From NCBI GenBank assembly GCA_023250155.1, contig JAHFBG010000014.1, positions 25,123 through 61,330 on the forward strand: a stretch of 36,208 nt of DNA. Direction: 5' to 3'. The notes under the pieces are model-generated. The model was not told the origin of the DNA and searched no databases. It worked only from the letters and a program-made list of their open reading frames with translations. Shown in pieces: positions 1 to 7,705 of the stretch. The stretch comes from Candidatus Melainabacteria bacterium (GTDB lineage: Bacteria > Cyanobacteriota > Vampirovibrionia > 2-02-FULL-35-15). The position numbers were made by a program, and so were the translations under genes. Within the stretch, counting starts at the first letter, position 1. Each line of letters begins with the position of its first letter.

Positions 1-1189
1 TCTTTGTATTCTTGTCTTTAACACAAACACATGGCTCTGTTCCATCTGTCTTTTCCCCTAACTTACATACCTTCCCCTTTGTACATCCTTCAACTGGATT
101 ATAAAATGTTCCTTCTGGACAAAGATTACTACTTGGATTTACTGTTGCACAATATGCTTTTGCAAGCACATCATTTTGTGTATTTAAAATTATTGTTTTA
201 GTTGATTCATCAATGTTACACGATTGTATTAATTCTTTTATCTTGACCCCAAGTAAAAATGCTATAGTTTCATTATTTTGATTACATTCATTTGCTAACT
301 TATTCAAGTCACAACTAAGACTTTCCACTTTACTAACCACATTAAATTTTTCTCTATTTAACCTTTCAGCAGTATTTAAATTTTTTAATCCTTGTTTTGT
401 AATCTCATTAGCTAAAATACTATCTTGTTGAGCGAGGTTTGCAAGCAGAGTAGATATTTCATTTACTTCAATTGGATTTTCACAGTAAAAAATATTGTCT
501 TCTGGAGTATTCTTTAGCACAGTTAATGCTTTAAATCCTTTTGCCCCACTAATGCGAATCACTCCCAAGTCATCTTTAAAATCACCTGCTCTAACCTCAA
601 CAGTAAATGTTCCATTTGAATTTAAATAAACTGTTTCATCAGAGATTTGCCGCCCTTTAAGATTTTCAACAATAACATAGCTATTAGTTGTGTTCTTAGT
701 AATAAAACCGTACACCACAGCAGGTGGTTCATAGTTAAAACTCTGAGTTACAAAATTAAAACGTTTATTTACAATGTTTATTGAATAGCTACCACCAGGC
801 AAAGCACTTGGCAATACCTCTTTTCTTGACTCACAATATAGCTTGGAAAGATCTATTACCAAGTAAGGGTTAGATGCCTTGTCTTTCAAATGAACAGCCT
901 CATTTGGTATAAAATATTTTTCAGATTTATTACTTTCAGGTACTATCTTAAAAGAAAAATTTCTTATGTTTGATCTTCTAAAATATCTACAAAAAGGTTT
1001 TGGCAATCCAACATTTAATTCGTTTTTTTTACCACTCACATTGCTGCCATAAAGTGTGTTGCTTCCATCCTTTGTAATAACTTCCAATCTTTGATTGTTT
1101 TCATAGGCAAAAGAACGTTCTTTAAAAGACTGATTAAAACAAAGAGTTATTAGTATTAAAAAAAAGAGGAGGAAATAGTTTTTTTTCAT
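1..1189 (-). CDS. secreted Cys-containing protein, 3' end beyond window
   Basis: A long open frame runs from an ATG at 1189 on the minus strand off the left edge, giving about 396 codons without a stop. The N-terminus (MKKNYFLLFFLILITLCFNQ) is a clear signal peptide or lipoprotein-like leader, so the protein is exported. An upstream AT-rich stretch gives no good ribosome binding site. The body is rich in Asn, Lys and Ser. A predicted helical part around residues 265-330 has scattered Cys, and a denser Cys-rich patch lies near the window edge (pattern CPEGTFYNP, then CxCV). That patch resembles the Cys modules in the secreted proteins at 28.4 and 30.1 kb, so it may belong to the same surface-protein repertoire. 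I do not recognise a family, and the C-terminus is not in the window. Confidence 0.8.
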   Translation of the reverse strand, partial: MKKNYFLLFFLILITLCFNQSFKERSFAYENNQRLEVITKDGSNTLYGSNVSGKKNELNVGLPKPFCRYFRRSNIRNFSFKIVPESNKSEKYFIPNEAVHLKDKASNPYLVIDLSKLYCESRKEVLPSALPGGSYSINIVNKRFNFVTQSFNYEPPAVVYGFITKNTTNSYVIVENLKGRQISDETVYLNSNGTFTVEVRAGDFKDDLGVIRISGAKGFKALTVLKNTPEDNIFYCENPIEVNEISTLLANLAQQDSILANEITKQGLKNLNTAERLNREKFNVVSKVESLSCDLNKLANECNQNNETIAFLLGVKIKELIQSCNIDESTKTIILNTQNDVLAKAYCATVNPSSNLCPEGTFYNPVEGCTKGKVCKLGEKTDGTEPCVCVKDKNTK

Positions 1190-1555
1190 AATTAACATAA
1201 TTATAAAATATATTATTTATCAAATCTGCTTGTTTGCTATCTTCCTGTACACAATTTTGTGACTAATCTTTACTGATCTTTCAAACCACCTAATTTGCTC
1301 TTACAATATCTAATAGTTGCACAAGAACAGTAACTGATGACAGAAAACTATCTGTAATATTTAAAGCTGATATTTTTGCAAAGAGACGAAATTCTTCTCT
1401 TGTCCAAAAACATTTCCTTGACTTGCTTTAAAGAGATAATTATTGAATAACCTTATAACCCTAAAACTTAATGTGATTGTTTTCAGTCAAATAGGCATTA
1501 AGATGCACTTTTTATCAAACGTTAAAACTTATCGCATAATATTAGTAGAAAGATA
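1190..1555. other. intergenic region, no gene seen
   Basis: About 366 AT-rich bases lie between the divergent secreted-protein gene and the hydrolase remnant. I see no ORF of note, no tRNA-like fold and no strong hairpin. It presumably holds the promoters for both flanking genes, but no convincing -35/-10 pair can be chosen by eye. Confidence 0.5.
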
Positions 1556-2073
1556 ATGAATAAATATTTTTTATTAACTCTACTAATAGCTTCTCTATTG
1601 TTTAATCAAGGATTTTCATTAAAGAAAAGCATCTCTGATAAAATAGTAAGTTTTTTTATGTTTTTTCCCAAAAAAGAACTCAAGAGTACACCTGTAGATT
1701 TCAATCTTAAATATGATGATATCGTTATCTCTTTAGACAATAAAAACAAAATTTATGGCTGGTATATTTATGCTCAAAAACCAACTTCTAAAACTATTAT
1801 TTATTTGCATGGTTCCAAAGGTAATTTAAGTACATATTTAAGTGAAATATCTAAACTCCACAATACAGGTGCAAATATATTAGCTTTCTTAAAAGCTTTA
1901 TTATTTCAACTTCAGTTACTACATCTTTTTTTAATACATTAAACAGTTCTTCATTTACCTTGCTTATATTTTGTAAGGTGTGGGCAGGCTTAATATTTAT
2001 AGGAACTATTGCTTTCGGTTTCATATTTTGCTTAATTCAATTCTTAAATACATCTTCATACTATCAAAAATGA
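1556..2073 (+). pseudogene. truncated alpha/beta-hydrolase joined to a membrane-protein tail
   Basis: The first 387 bases encode 128 residues. There is a hydrophobic leader, then a segment typical of BEM46/YfhR-like alpha/beta hydrolases, with the oxyanion-region motif YLHGSKGN near residues 82-90 and an ILAF strand near 107-111. In that family the strand is followed by D-Y-R-G-Y-G and later the catalytic Ser, Asp and His. All of these are absent: the frame runs into unrelated residues and stops at 1942. In the next frame, open from 1855 to the stop at 2071-2073, there is a hydrophobic tail containing KVWAGLIFIGTIAFGFIF that looks like the end of a membrane protein. The likely history is a deletion joining the start of a hydrolase gene to the end of a second gene. 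A short functional protein cannot be excluded. Confidence 0.6.
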
Positions 2074-2169
2074 ATTACTTTTGGCATGAGTAAAAATAAC
2101 TAATAAAGTCAAAAAAAGATTAAGTAAATATTAAGGACAAAACAAATAAAGCACAGTACTATTATTGTT

Positions 2170-3087
2170 GTGAGTACTATACTTTTAGTTAAAAATTTAA
2201 ACAAGGTTTATAGAGGTGATTTTAAGGCACTTAAAAACATTAACTTGCAAATCCAGAAAGGTGAAATCTTTGCATTGCTTGGACCAAATGGTGCAGGTAA
2301 AACAACCCTTATCAATATCATCTGCGGAATTGTAAATCCTACAGAAGGTGAAGTTTTGGTAGATGGATATGACATCATTAAAGATTTTAGAAAAACAAGA
2401 TCTCTAATTGGACTTGTTCCACAGGAACTTGTTGCTGAAGCATTTGAAACAGTTTGGCATACAATAAACTTTAGCAGAGGACTATTTGGAAAAGCACCTG
2501 ACCATGCTTATGTAGAGAATGTCATTAAGCAGCTATCTTTATGGGACAAAAAGGATAATAAAATTATGACTCTCTCTGGTGGTATGAAAAGACGTCTCAT
2601 GATTGCTAAAGCATTGTCGCATGAGCCTCAGCTTTTATTTCTTGATGAACCAACTGCTGGTGTCGATGTTAGTTTAAGACAAGACATGTGGAAACAGGTG
2701 CGTGCCCTTCAAAAGACTGGAGTGACGATTATCCTTACCACCCATTATATTGATGAAGCTGAGGAGATGGCAGATCGCATTGGTGTAATAAATAACGGCG
2801 AGATTATTATCACTGAAAACAAAAATGAGCTAATGAAAAAGCTAGGGAGAAAACAACTAATTCTAGATCTGAAAAGTTCACTTGATTCTATTCCTGCATC
2901 ACTATCAAAGTGGGCTTTAGATTTAAACAATGATAAACTGATTTATACTTATGATACAACTAAAGAAGAAAATAGCATTGCAGAACTATTAGCTTCTATA
3001 ACTTCAGCAGGTATATCATTTAAAGATATTCATACTAAACAAAGCTCTCTTGAAGAAATCTTTATTAAGCTGGTTAAAACTTCATGA
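2170..3087 (+). CDS. ABC-2 type transporter ATP-binding protein
   Basis: This 305-residue protein has all motifs of an ABC ATPase: Walker [10 protein letters not shown] (residues 38-46), Q-loop Gln85, signature LSGGMKRR (135-142), Walker B LLFLDE (155-160) and the H-loop His192. The C-terminal 80 residues match the accessory region of DrrA/YadG-type exporters. It powers export of an unidentified substrate with the permease encoded next. The start is GTG at 2170, and no strong ribosome binding site is visible. It overlaps the permease gene by four bases (ATGA), so the two are translationally coupled. The substrate cannot be inferred: drugs, lipids and polysaccharides are all handled by this family. 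Confidence 0.95.
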   Translation: MSTILLVKNLNKVYRGDFKALKNINLQIQKGEIFALLGPNGAGKTTLINIICGIVNPTEGEVLVDGYDIIKDFRKTRSLIGLVPQELVAEAFETVWHTINFSRGLFGKAPDHAYVENVIKQLSLWDKKDNKIMTLSGGMKRRLMIAKALSHEPQLLFLDEPTAGVDVSLRQDMWKQVRALQKTGVTIILTTHYIDEAEEMADRIGVINNGEIIITENKNELMKKLGRKQLILDLKSSLDSIPASLSKWALDLNNDKLIYTYDTTKEENSIAELLASITSAGISFKDIHTKQSSLEEIFIKLVKTS

Positions 3088-3845
3088 ACTTCTATTCTAT
3101 TAAAGCAATTTACAATTTTGAAATGTCACGTTGGTGGCGTACTGTTGCTCAGAGCATATTGTCACCAGTCATTTCAACTACATTGTATTTTGTAGTTTTT
3201 GGTTCAGCGATAGGTTCACGCATTACTGAGATAGATGGAATTAGCTATGGATCATTTATAGTGCCTGGGCTAGTTATGCTTGCAGTACTTACAGAAAGCA
3301 TTTCAAATGCCTCATTTGGAATTTATTTCCCAAGATTTACAGGAAGTATTTATGAAGTCTTGTCAGCGCCCATTTCTTATATTGAGATTCTGCTTGGTTA
3401 TGTTGGAGCAGCAGCAACTAAATCAATTATTTTAGGCATCTTAATTCTAACGACAGCTAGTTTTTTTGTACCGCTTGAGATTAAGCATCCTTTTGCAATG
3501 TTGTTTTTTCTAATATTAACCTCGCTTACTTTTTGTATGTTTGGCTTTATTATTGGGATATGGGCTGATGGCTTTGAAAAATTACAAATCATACCTGCCC
3601 TTATAATCACGCCACTTACATTTCTAGGAGGAAGTTTTTATACCATAAACATGTTACCTACCTTCTGGCAAAAGATTTCACTGTTTAACCCTGTAGTTTA
3701 TCTGATTAGCGGATTTCGATGGAGTTTTTATGAAAAAGCAGATGTTAGCTTAAAGCTAAGCTTAGTTATGATTCTTATTTTTCTTTTAGCCTGTATCGTA
3801 CTAATTAGGTGGATTTTTAAAACTGGGTATAGATTAAAAAGTTGA
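3084..3845 (+). CDS. ABC-2 type transporter permease
   Basis: This 253-residue polytopic membrane protein has about six hydrophobic segments. It carries features of the ABC2_membrane family (YadH/DrrB-like): an amphipathic N-terminal helix, the conserved loop around [14 protein letters not shown] (residues 91-104), and the late motif [10 protein letters not shown] (197-206) followed by [12 protein letters not shown]. It forms the inner-membrane channel for the ATPase encoded immediately upstream, whose stop overlaps this start. The length is normal for the family. The gene ends 42 bases before the convergent glycosyltransferase gene, with no clear terminator hairpin between them. Confidence 0.95.
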   Translation: MNFYSIKAIYNFEMSRWWRTVAQSILSPVISTTLYFVVFGSAIGSRITEIDGISYGSFIVPGLVMLAVLTESISNASFGIYFPRFTGSIYEVLSAPISYIEILLGYVGAAATKSIILGILILTTASFFVPLEIKHPFAMLFFLILTSLTFCMFGFIIGIWADGFEKLQIIPALIITPLTFLGGSFYTINMLPTFWQKISLFNPVVYLISGFRWSFYEKADVSLKLSLVMILIFLLACIVLIRWIFKTGYRLKS

Positions 3846-3887
3846 TCAAAATATATTTCTTTTCTAAGCTTAAGTCCTCTTCACATA

Positions 3888-4727
3888 CTAAGAGTAAATC
3901 TCTTTTAAGAAAACTATAAACTTTGCATCCTTATTAAGTTCTTTAAGTTTAGAGAACTTAATCTCACTGTCTAATGACATCTGCAAGAACTTTTTCATGG
4001 AAGATTGTGCTGTTTTATTTTTTATTGAAATCTTCTTTGAATCAATATTCTTAATTATCTCTCTTTTTACGTTAACAAATAAATTAGATGCCTTGTTTTC
4101 ATTACTGATTGATTGAGGGTTGAAATAATAGTTGTGAAGTGCTTGTGGAATATGAGCAATTTCATCGACATAGTCGTAACAGCTCATTACAAAAATAAAA
4201 TCTTCCATGACAGTGTAGCTCTCATTCCAATTCAGTGGAATTCTTTTTCTGTCAATAAGAATCATACTGTTTCCAGCAAAATTAACAAACGGATATTCTT
4301 CGACTTGTAAGGTAGGTTTTTTAAAGTTATCTCCAACAATTGTTATTAATGAATCATCATGTCCTTTGTAGTTTAGAGCACAAGTTACAACTCCATACTT
4401 AAGTGCTTTTGGTATCATTGTTTCAAGCTTCTCTGGCATAAAGGTATCATCACTGTCTAATACAGCAATAATATTATTTTTGGTTGCTTTTAAACCAAAG
4501 TTTCTTGTATGAGATATTCCACTTTTAACTTTTCCAGTGCTTAGAAATTGAATTCTTTTATCGGTGATTTTTTTTGATTCGAGAAAAGATTTATAGTCAA
4601 ATAGGTCATCAGAGATGAGTAGCAATTCAAAGTTTTGGTAAGTCTGATTTAAAACACTGCCTACAGCTCTTACGATAAAATTTTGAGCATTTAGAACTGG
4701 CATTATTATGGATACGGTTTCTTGCAT
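3888..4727 (-). CDS. family 2 glycosyltransferase
   Basis: This 279-residue protein starts with the GT-A fold signature SIIMPVLNAQNFI (residues 6-18), then SVLNQTYQNFELLLISD. It has the metal- and nucleotide-binding D-x-D motif as DSDD (91-94) and an acidic pair ED (175-176) where the family has its catalytic base. It should transfer a sugar from an activated donor to a growing glycan, probably at the cytoplasmic face of the membrane. No membrane helix is obvious, and the length is typical of a stand-alone GT2 domain. It is convergent with the ABC permease. A role in surface polysaccharide is plausible, and the ABC-2 exporter next door fits this, but no other glycan genes are present to support it. 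Confidence 0.9.
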   Translation of the reverse strand: MQETVSIIMPVLNAQNFIVRAVGSVLNQTYQNFELLLISDDLFDYKSFLESKKITDKRIQFLSTGKVKSGISHTRNFGLKATKNNIIAVLDSDDTFMPEKLETMIPKALKYGVVTCALNYKGHDDSLITIVGDNFKKPTLQVEEYPFVNFAGNSMILIDRKRIPLNWNESYTVMEDFIFVMSCYDYVDEIAHIPQALHNYYFNPQSISNENKASNLFVNVKREIIKNIDSKKISIKNKTAQSSMKKFLQMSLDSEIKFSKLKELNKDAKFIVFLKEIYS

Positions 4728-4749
4728 TTATGATTTTTAAAAGTTTGGG

Positions 4750-5034
4750 TTAAGGGGTTAAAGGGGTTAAATCTTTTTCTATAAGCTTTTGGAAACTCTC
4801 TGGCATATCATTCCAGTAAACTAAATCCACAAACAACGGCAAATCTGAATCCTCAAGTTCAAACTTGATGCTTCTAATTATTTTGTCTGGAATGTATTCT
4901 TTATAACATAAATCCACGTCAGAGAATTTTGAGTATTTCTCTTTTGAACGAGAGCCAAACAGATAAAAAGTATATGGATATTTACTTAGAATTTCTTTCA
5001 AGATTTTTAAATGTTTTTCTTCAATATTTATCAT
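4750..5034 (-). CDS. MNT-type minimal nucleotidyltransferase antitoxin
   Basis: This 94-residue protein has the minimal nucleotidyltransferase core: GSRS (residues 27-30), then D39-x-D41, with a third acidic residue at D70 (LFVDLVYW). Proteins of this family pair with HEPN toxins and in characterised cases neutralise them by AMP transfer or polyadenylylation of a Tyr. Its start overlaps the end of the upstream HEPN gene by four bases, the usual arrangement of such a module. All three acidic residues are present, so it is probably active. A short G/A repeat (ggttaaggggttaaagggg) spans the 3' end and the bases just past it. Confidence 0.9.
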   Translation of the reverse strand: MINIEEKHLKILKEILSKYPYTFYLFGSRSKEKYSKFSDVDLCYKEYIPDKIIRSIKFELEDSDLPLFVDLVYWNDMPESFQKLIEKDLTPLTP

Positions 5035-5420
5035 TTAAGCTTTTGGATTGTATCTAAAAAATTATTAAGCTCCAATTGAAATCTTGGTAGCTCATTAAAA
5101 ACCTCATCTGCTTTCTTATCATCATAAGTATGAGAAGTTGCATTTCTTAAATCAATAAAATGAAACCATATTTCAGGATCTACAATTAAATTATTTTGTG
5201 CGGCTGCTCTAAAAACATCTTTTGGATTTCTATAATCTAACCCCTTTTTATAAAGTATTTTCTTCATAAATTTCCACGACAGCTCGTAAGAATATTCAAA
5301 ACATTGAATTGTACCTGTTTTATCAAGCCAGTCAATTGCTTTGCTTAGAGCTTCATCAAGTTTAGACTTAGCCTTTGTTAAAGGTGTAATATCTATATCA
5401 TCTAAAATTAAATTTGACAT
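5031..5420 (-). CDS. HEPN toxin (HI0074-type nucleotidyltransferase partner)
   Basis: This 129-residue all-helical protein belongs to the HI0074/KNTase substrate-binding-like branch of HEPN proteins. The RNase motif R-x4-H-x-Y is intact as RNATSHTY (R92, H97, Y99). In characterised HEPN/MNT pairs the HEPN protein cleaves RNA and the MNT partner modifies the Tyr in this motif to silence it. The gene is first in a two-gene operon with the MNT gene (four-base overlap). It appears complete and probably functional as a toxin, whereas the second pair in this region is broken. Confidence 0.88.
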   Translation of the reverse strand: MSNLILDDIDITPLTKAKSKLDEALSKAIDWLDKTGTIQCFEYSYELSWKFMKKILYKKGLDYRNPKDVFRAAAQNNLIVDPEIWFHFIDLRNATSHTYDDKKADEVFNELPRFQLELNNFLDTIQKLK

Positions 5421-5888
5421 TTAGCTTTTCCTTTAAAAACAGGAAGCATTGAACAATTATCGAACTTTCTTACAAAATAATCTTAGCAAAGTTATTGAAA
5501 TGGAGAAGCAAGTTAGAAGATTAAAGCTGGTGGCGTAAAATATAAAGATGTTTAGAGTATTGTTAGTAGCAATATTCTAAAATACTTTGTTTGTTTGAGG
5601 TAAAAGATGGTTTTAGTTGGTTAATAATTAAAAATTCCTATCATGATACAATCCAAAATCAAGGTTTAAAGGACATAAATTAATTGAAACCTTTTTAGAA
5701 TTAAAAGGGATGACTCAAGCAGAATTAGCAAAGGAGACTGGTTTCTCTATTTCAAAAATAAACGATTAATAAAGGACGAGTTAGACTCCGAATATTGCAA
5801 AAGAATTAGCTTCTATCTTTGATGTAGAACATACTGCTTTCTTATAAGAATGGGTGCAGACAAAAATTATAAACCATAAAGGACAGAT
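5421..5888. other. gene-free region with decayed sequence
   Basis: This 468-base stretch has no intact gene. Its right part (5680-5847) holds a frameshifted XRE antitoxin relic, listed separately. The left part, about 5440-5660, has short coding-like fragments with many stops and may be the remains of the partner toxin, but I cannot assign it. Confidence 0.5.
5680..5847 (+). pseudogene. XRE-family HTH antitoxin relic (HigA-like)
   Basis: Reading from 5680 gives a recognisable HTH start: LIETFLELKGMTQAELAKE, then TGFSISKIN. The frame then hits two stops. In the neighbouring frame the missing piece INKGRVRL can be read, and the first frame resumes with TPNIAKELASIFDVE before a stop at 5845. 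Joined together these make a normal XRE/HigA-type helix-turn-helix, so the gene has at least two compensating indels and is dead. No clear start codon or intact partner toxin is present. Confidence 0.7.
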
Positions 5889-6569
5889 TTACTTTATCAT
5901 TGCCTTCTTAATTTCTCTTAAAGCCTCTGCTGCATATTCACGAACATTTGGATCACTATCATCTAATGCTTTAGTTAATGCTGGGACTGCAGATGCTGCT
6001 TCTGATCCTATTCCTCCTAAAACCAGTGCTGCATATTGACGAGTGCTTGGATTACGATTACTTAAGGCTTTAGTTAATGCTGGAACAACAATTGTTGCTG
6101 CTTCTTTTCCGATTTCCGTTAAAGCCACTGATGCATTCCCAGAGATATTCCAAGGACTGAATCTTAATGCTTTAATCAACTCTGGAACTGCAGATGCTGC
6201 TTCTTTTCCGATTTTTCCTAAAGCCCATGCTGCATTTCTACGAACAGCTTCATTACTATTACTTAATACTTTAATTAACTCTGGGACTGCAGGTGCTGCT
6301 TCTTTTCCTATTAATCCTAAAGCCACTGTTGCATTTCTACGAACATCTTGATTACTATCACCTAATGCTTTAATTAATTCTGGAACTGCAGGTGCTCCGA
6401 TTCCTCCTAAAACCCTTACTGCATAGGTATGAACGGATGTTTTACGATCGCTTAATGATTTGATTAGGTCTTTAAGCTGTTTTTGAGTTGTTGTCCCTCC
6501 TCTTGCTTGTTTTTCGTCATGTGAAAAACAAACACCCTTTTGTCCTAAACCTGTAATTGATATTCCCAT
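5889..6569 (-). CDS. HEAT-repeat (PBS-lyase-like) protein
   Basis: This 226-residue protein is made almost entirely of about six tandem HEAT-like repeats of roughly 33-38 residues, with the recurring pattern AVPELIKAL followed by VRRNAxxALGxIG. Such repeats form a curved helical scaffold for protein-protein contacts, and in phycobilisome lyases and related proteins they bind partners. There is no signal peptide, so it is cytoplasmic. A good ribosome binding site (AGGAG) sits seven to eight bases before the ATG at 6569. The only Cys is in the short N-terminal segment. The function is unknown; the repeats are similar to each other, which suggests recent duplication within the gene. Confidence 0.85.
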   Translation of the reverse strand: MGISITGLGQKGVCFSHDEKQARGGTTTQKQLKDLIKSLSDRKTSVHTYAVRVLGGIGAPAVPELIKALGDSNQDVRRNATVALGLIGKEAAPAVPELIKVLSNSNEAVRRNAAWALGKIGKEAASAVPELIKALRFSPWNISGNASVALTEIGKEAATIVVPALTKALSNRNPSTRQYAALVLGGIGSEAASAVPALTKALDDSDPNVREYAAEALREIKKAMIK

Positions 6570-6684
6570 AATTTTTCTCCTAAAATAAACTACCTAATAT
6601 TAAGGTTTATATTAACAATAACCAGGCATGTTTTAAAACAATATTTATAATGGTTTAAGGTTTAGATTAAGAAATTAACCGAAA

Positions 6685-7014
6685 TTACAATGACTTAATT
6701 ATTTTTTGCAGTTCTTCTCTAAGGATTGGAAGTTCATCTTTCACTGTTTTCCAAACAATTTCATAATCTTAAGTATGAATAAGCCTGTGTCTCATTTTAA
6801 TAATGTCTTGCCAAGGAATTGATATATGTTTAGATTTAAGATCACCCGTAACACTATTGGCAGCTTCACCAATAATTTCAATACACTTTATTAAAGATAA
6901 AACAAGCATCCTATCATTATCTAGATCTTTTCTTGTTTTATTATTTATAAATGATAATGCTTCATTTGCTGAGTCAAGCATGTGCCTAACTCTAGTTAGA
7001 TCATCCTTGAACAT
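6685..7014 (-). pseudogene. DUF86 HEPN toxin with a stop at the catalytic Tyr
   Basis: The ATG at 7014 opens an 81-residue frame typical of DUF86/HepT-like HEPN proteins. It ends at a TAA (6769-6771) directly after RHRLIHT (R75, H80). In this family the motif is R-x4-H-x-Y, so the stop replaces the Tyr codon. Reading on in the same frame gives DYEIVWKTV then DELPILREELQ and a natural stop at 6685-6687, the normal C-terminus of the family. Against the usual H-T-Y-(three residues)-D-Y-E, about nine bases seem to be missing, and such an in-frame deletion could itself have created the TAA. The toxin is probably inactive. It follows the MNT gene with a 14-base overlap. Confidence 0.75.
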
Positions 7015-7306
7015 ATTTAACCTCAGCAGTATTTAAAACTTTATCTCTAATGTAAGGACTTAGATCGTTTGGAGTTCTTATATCAACCTCTCTTCCTCCC
7101 AATAACTTTGATAGAGTATTTTGAATGTTAGCAAGTTTGATAAATCCAGGTATATGATTTTTGTCAAATTCAACTAAAATATCTATATCGCTATTGTCAT
7201 TGAAGTCATCTCTAAGTGCAGAACCAAAGATTGATAATTTGATAATGTAATTTTTTCTACAAAATTCAGCGATTTCATTTTCAGGTAATTCTATGTTGTT
7301 CTTCAT
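7001..7306 (-). CDS. MNT-type nucleotidyltransferase antitoxin (MntA-like)
   Basis: This 101-residue minimal nucleotidyltransferase has GSAL (residues 28-31), D40-x-D42 and a third Asp at D75 (GREVDIRT). It is the partner of the DUF86 HEPN gene that overlaps its 3' end by 14 bases. HepT/MntA modules of this kind use the MNT protein to add AMP to the HEPN Tyr. Here that target is lost, yet the MNT gene itself shows no damage. It may be a recent orphan antitoxin, or may act on another HEPN protein such as the one at 5.0-5.4 kb. That cross-talk is speculation. Confidence 0.85.
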   Translation of the reverse strand: MKNNIELPENEIAEFCRKNYIIKLSIFGSALRDDFNDNSDIDILVEFDKNHIPGFIKLANIQNTLSKLLGGREVDIRTPNDLSPYIRDKVLNTAEVKYVQG

Positions 7307-7705
7307 ACTCTAATAATTATATCAACGGGGTGTAATGAACTGCGTTAGAACTGAATTAATGAACTTTGATGGCTATATTTATATTCCAGACCTAACTCCT
7401 ATCTCATAACACTCCTAACTTATTCTACCCCACAGTGCTACTCACTATATCTACTCCGTTACTCACAGGGTCAATTTTGCTTTATCAGTTAACACTGTTT
7501 TTTACATAACGGTTAACAATGGTTGTTAGCCTGCTCTTTTCGCCTGTAAGTGTTTACGGTTTTAGTGTTTACTGTTGAAACCATTAACCCCCTTTTGAGT
7601 CCCAGTTTTTGTATATTACGTTTATCTAGTATTATGGCCGGCTCTCTTAAAAAATATTTTTTTGAAAATTAGAGAGTATTTTTTTTAAAGAGGGCAAACA
7701 CTTAC
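7307..7705. other. gene-free region with hairpin and GTTTAC-type repeats
   Basis: This 399-base spacer has no ORF of note. It contains a strong hairpin at 7511-7531 (GGTTAACAA, loop TGG, TTGTTAGCC; nine pairs with one G-T). Next to it are two TGTTTAC repeats (near 7558 and 7574) resembling the motif cluster at 18.45-18.6 kb but in the opposite orientation. Its right end holds the inverted repeat listed as a terminator candidate. It could be one boundary of the accessory island. Confidence 0.5.
7641..7695 (-). terminator. AT-rich inverted repeat after the ATPase gene
   Basis: Arms GCTCTCTTAAAAAATA (7641-7656) and TATTTTTTTTAAAGAGGGC (7677-7695) are imperfect inverted repeats, starting about ten bases beyond the ATPase stop codon. 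The stem would end the leftward operon. It lacks a classical U-tract after a GC-rich stem, so the termination role is inferred from position only. Confidence 0.4.
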
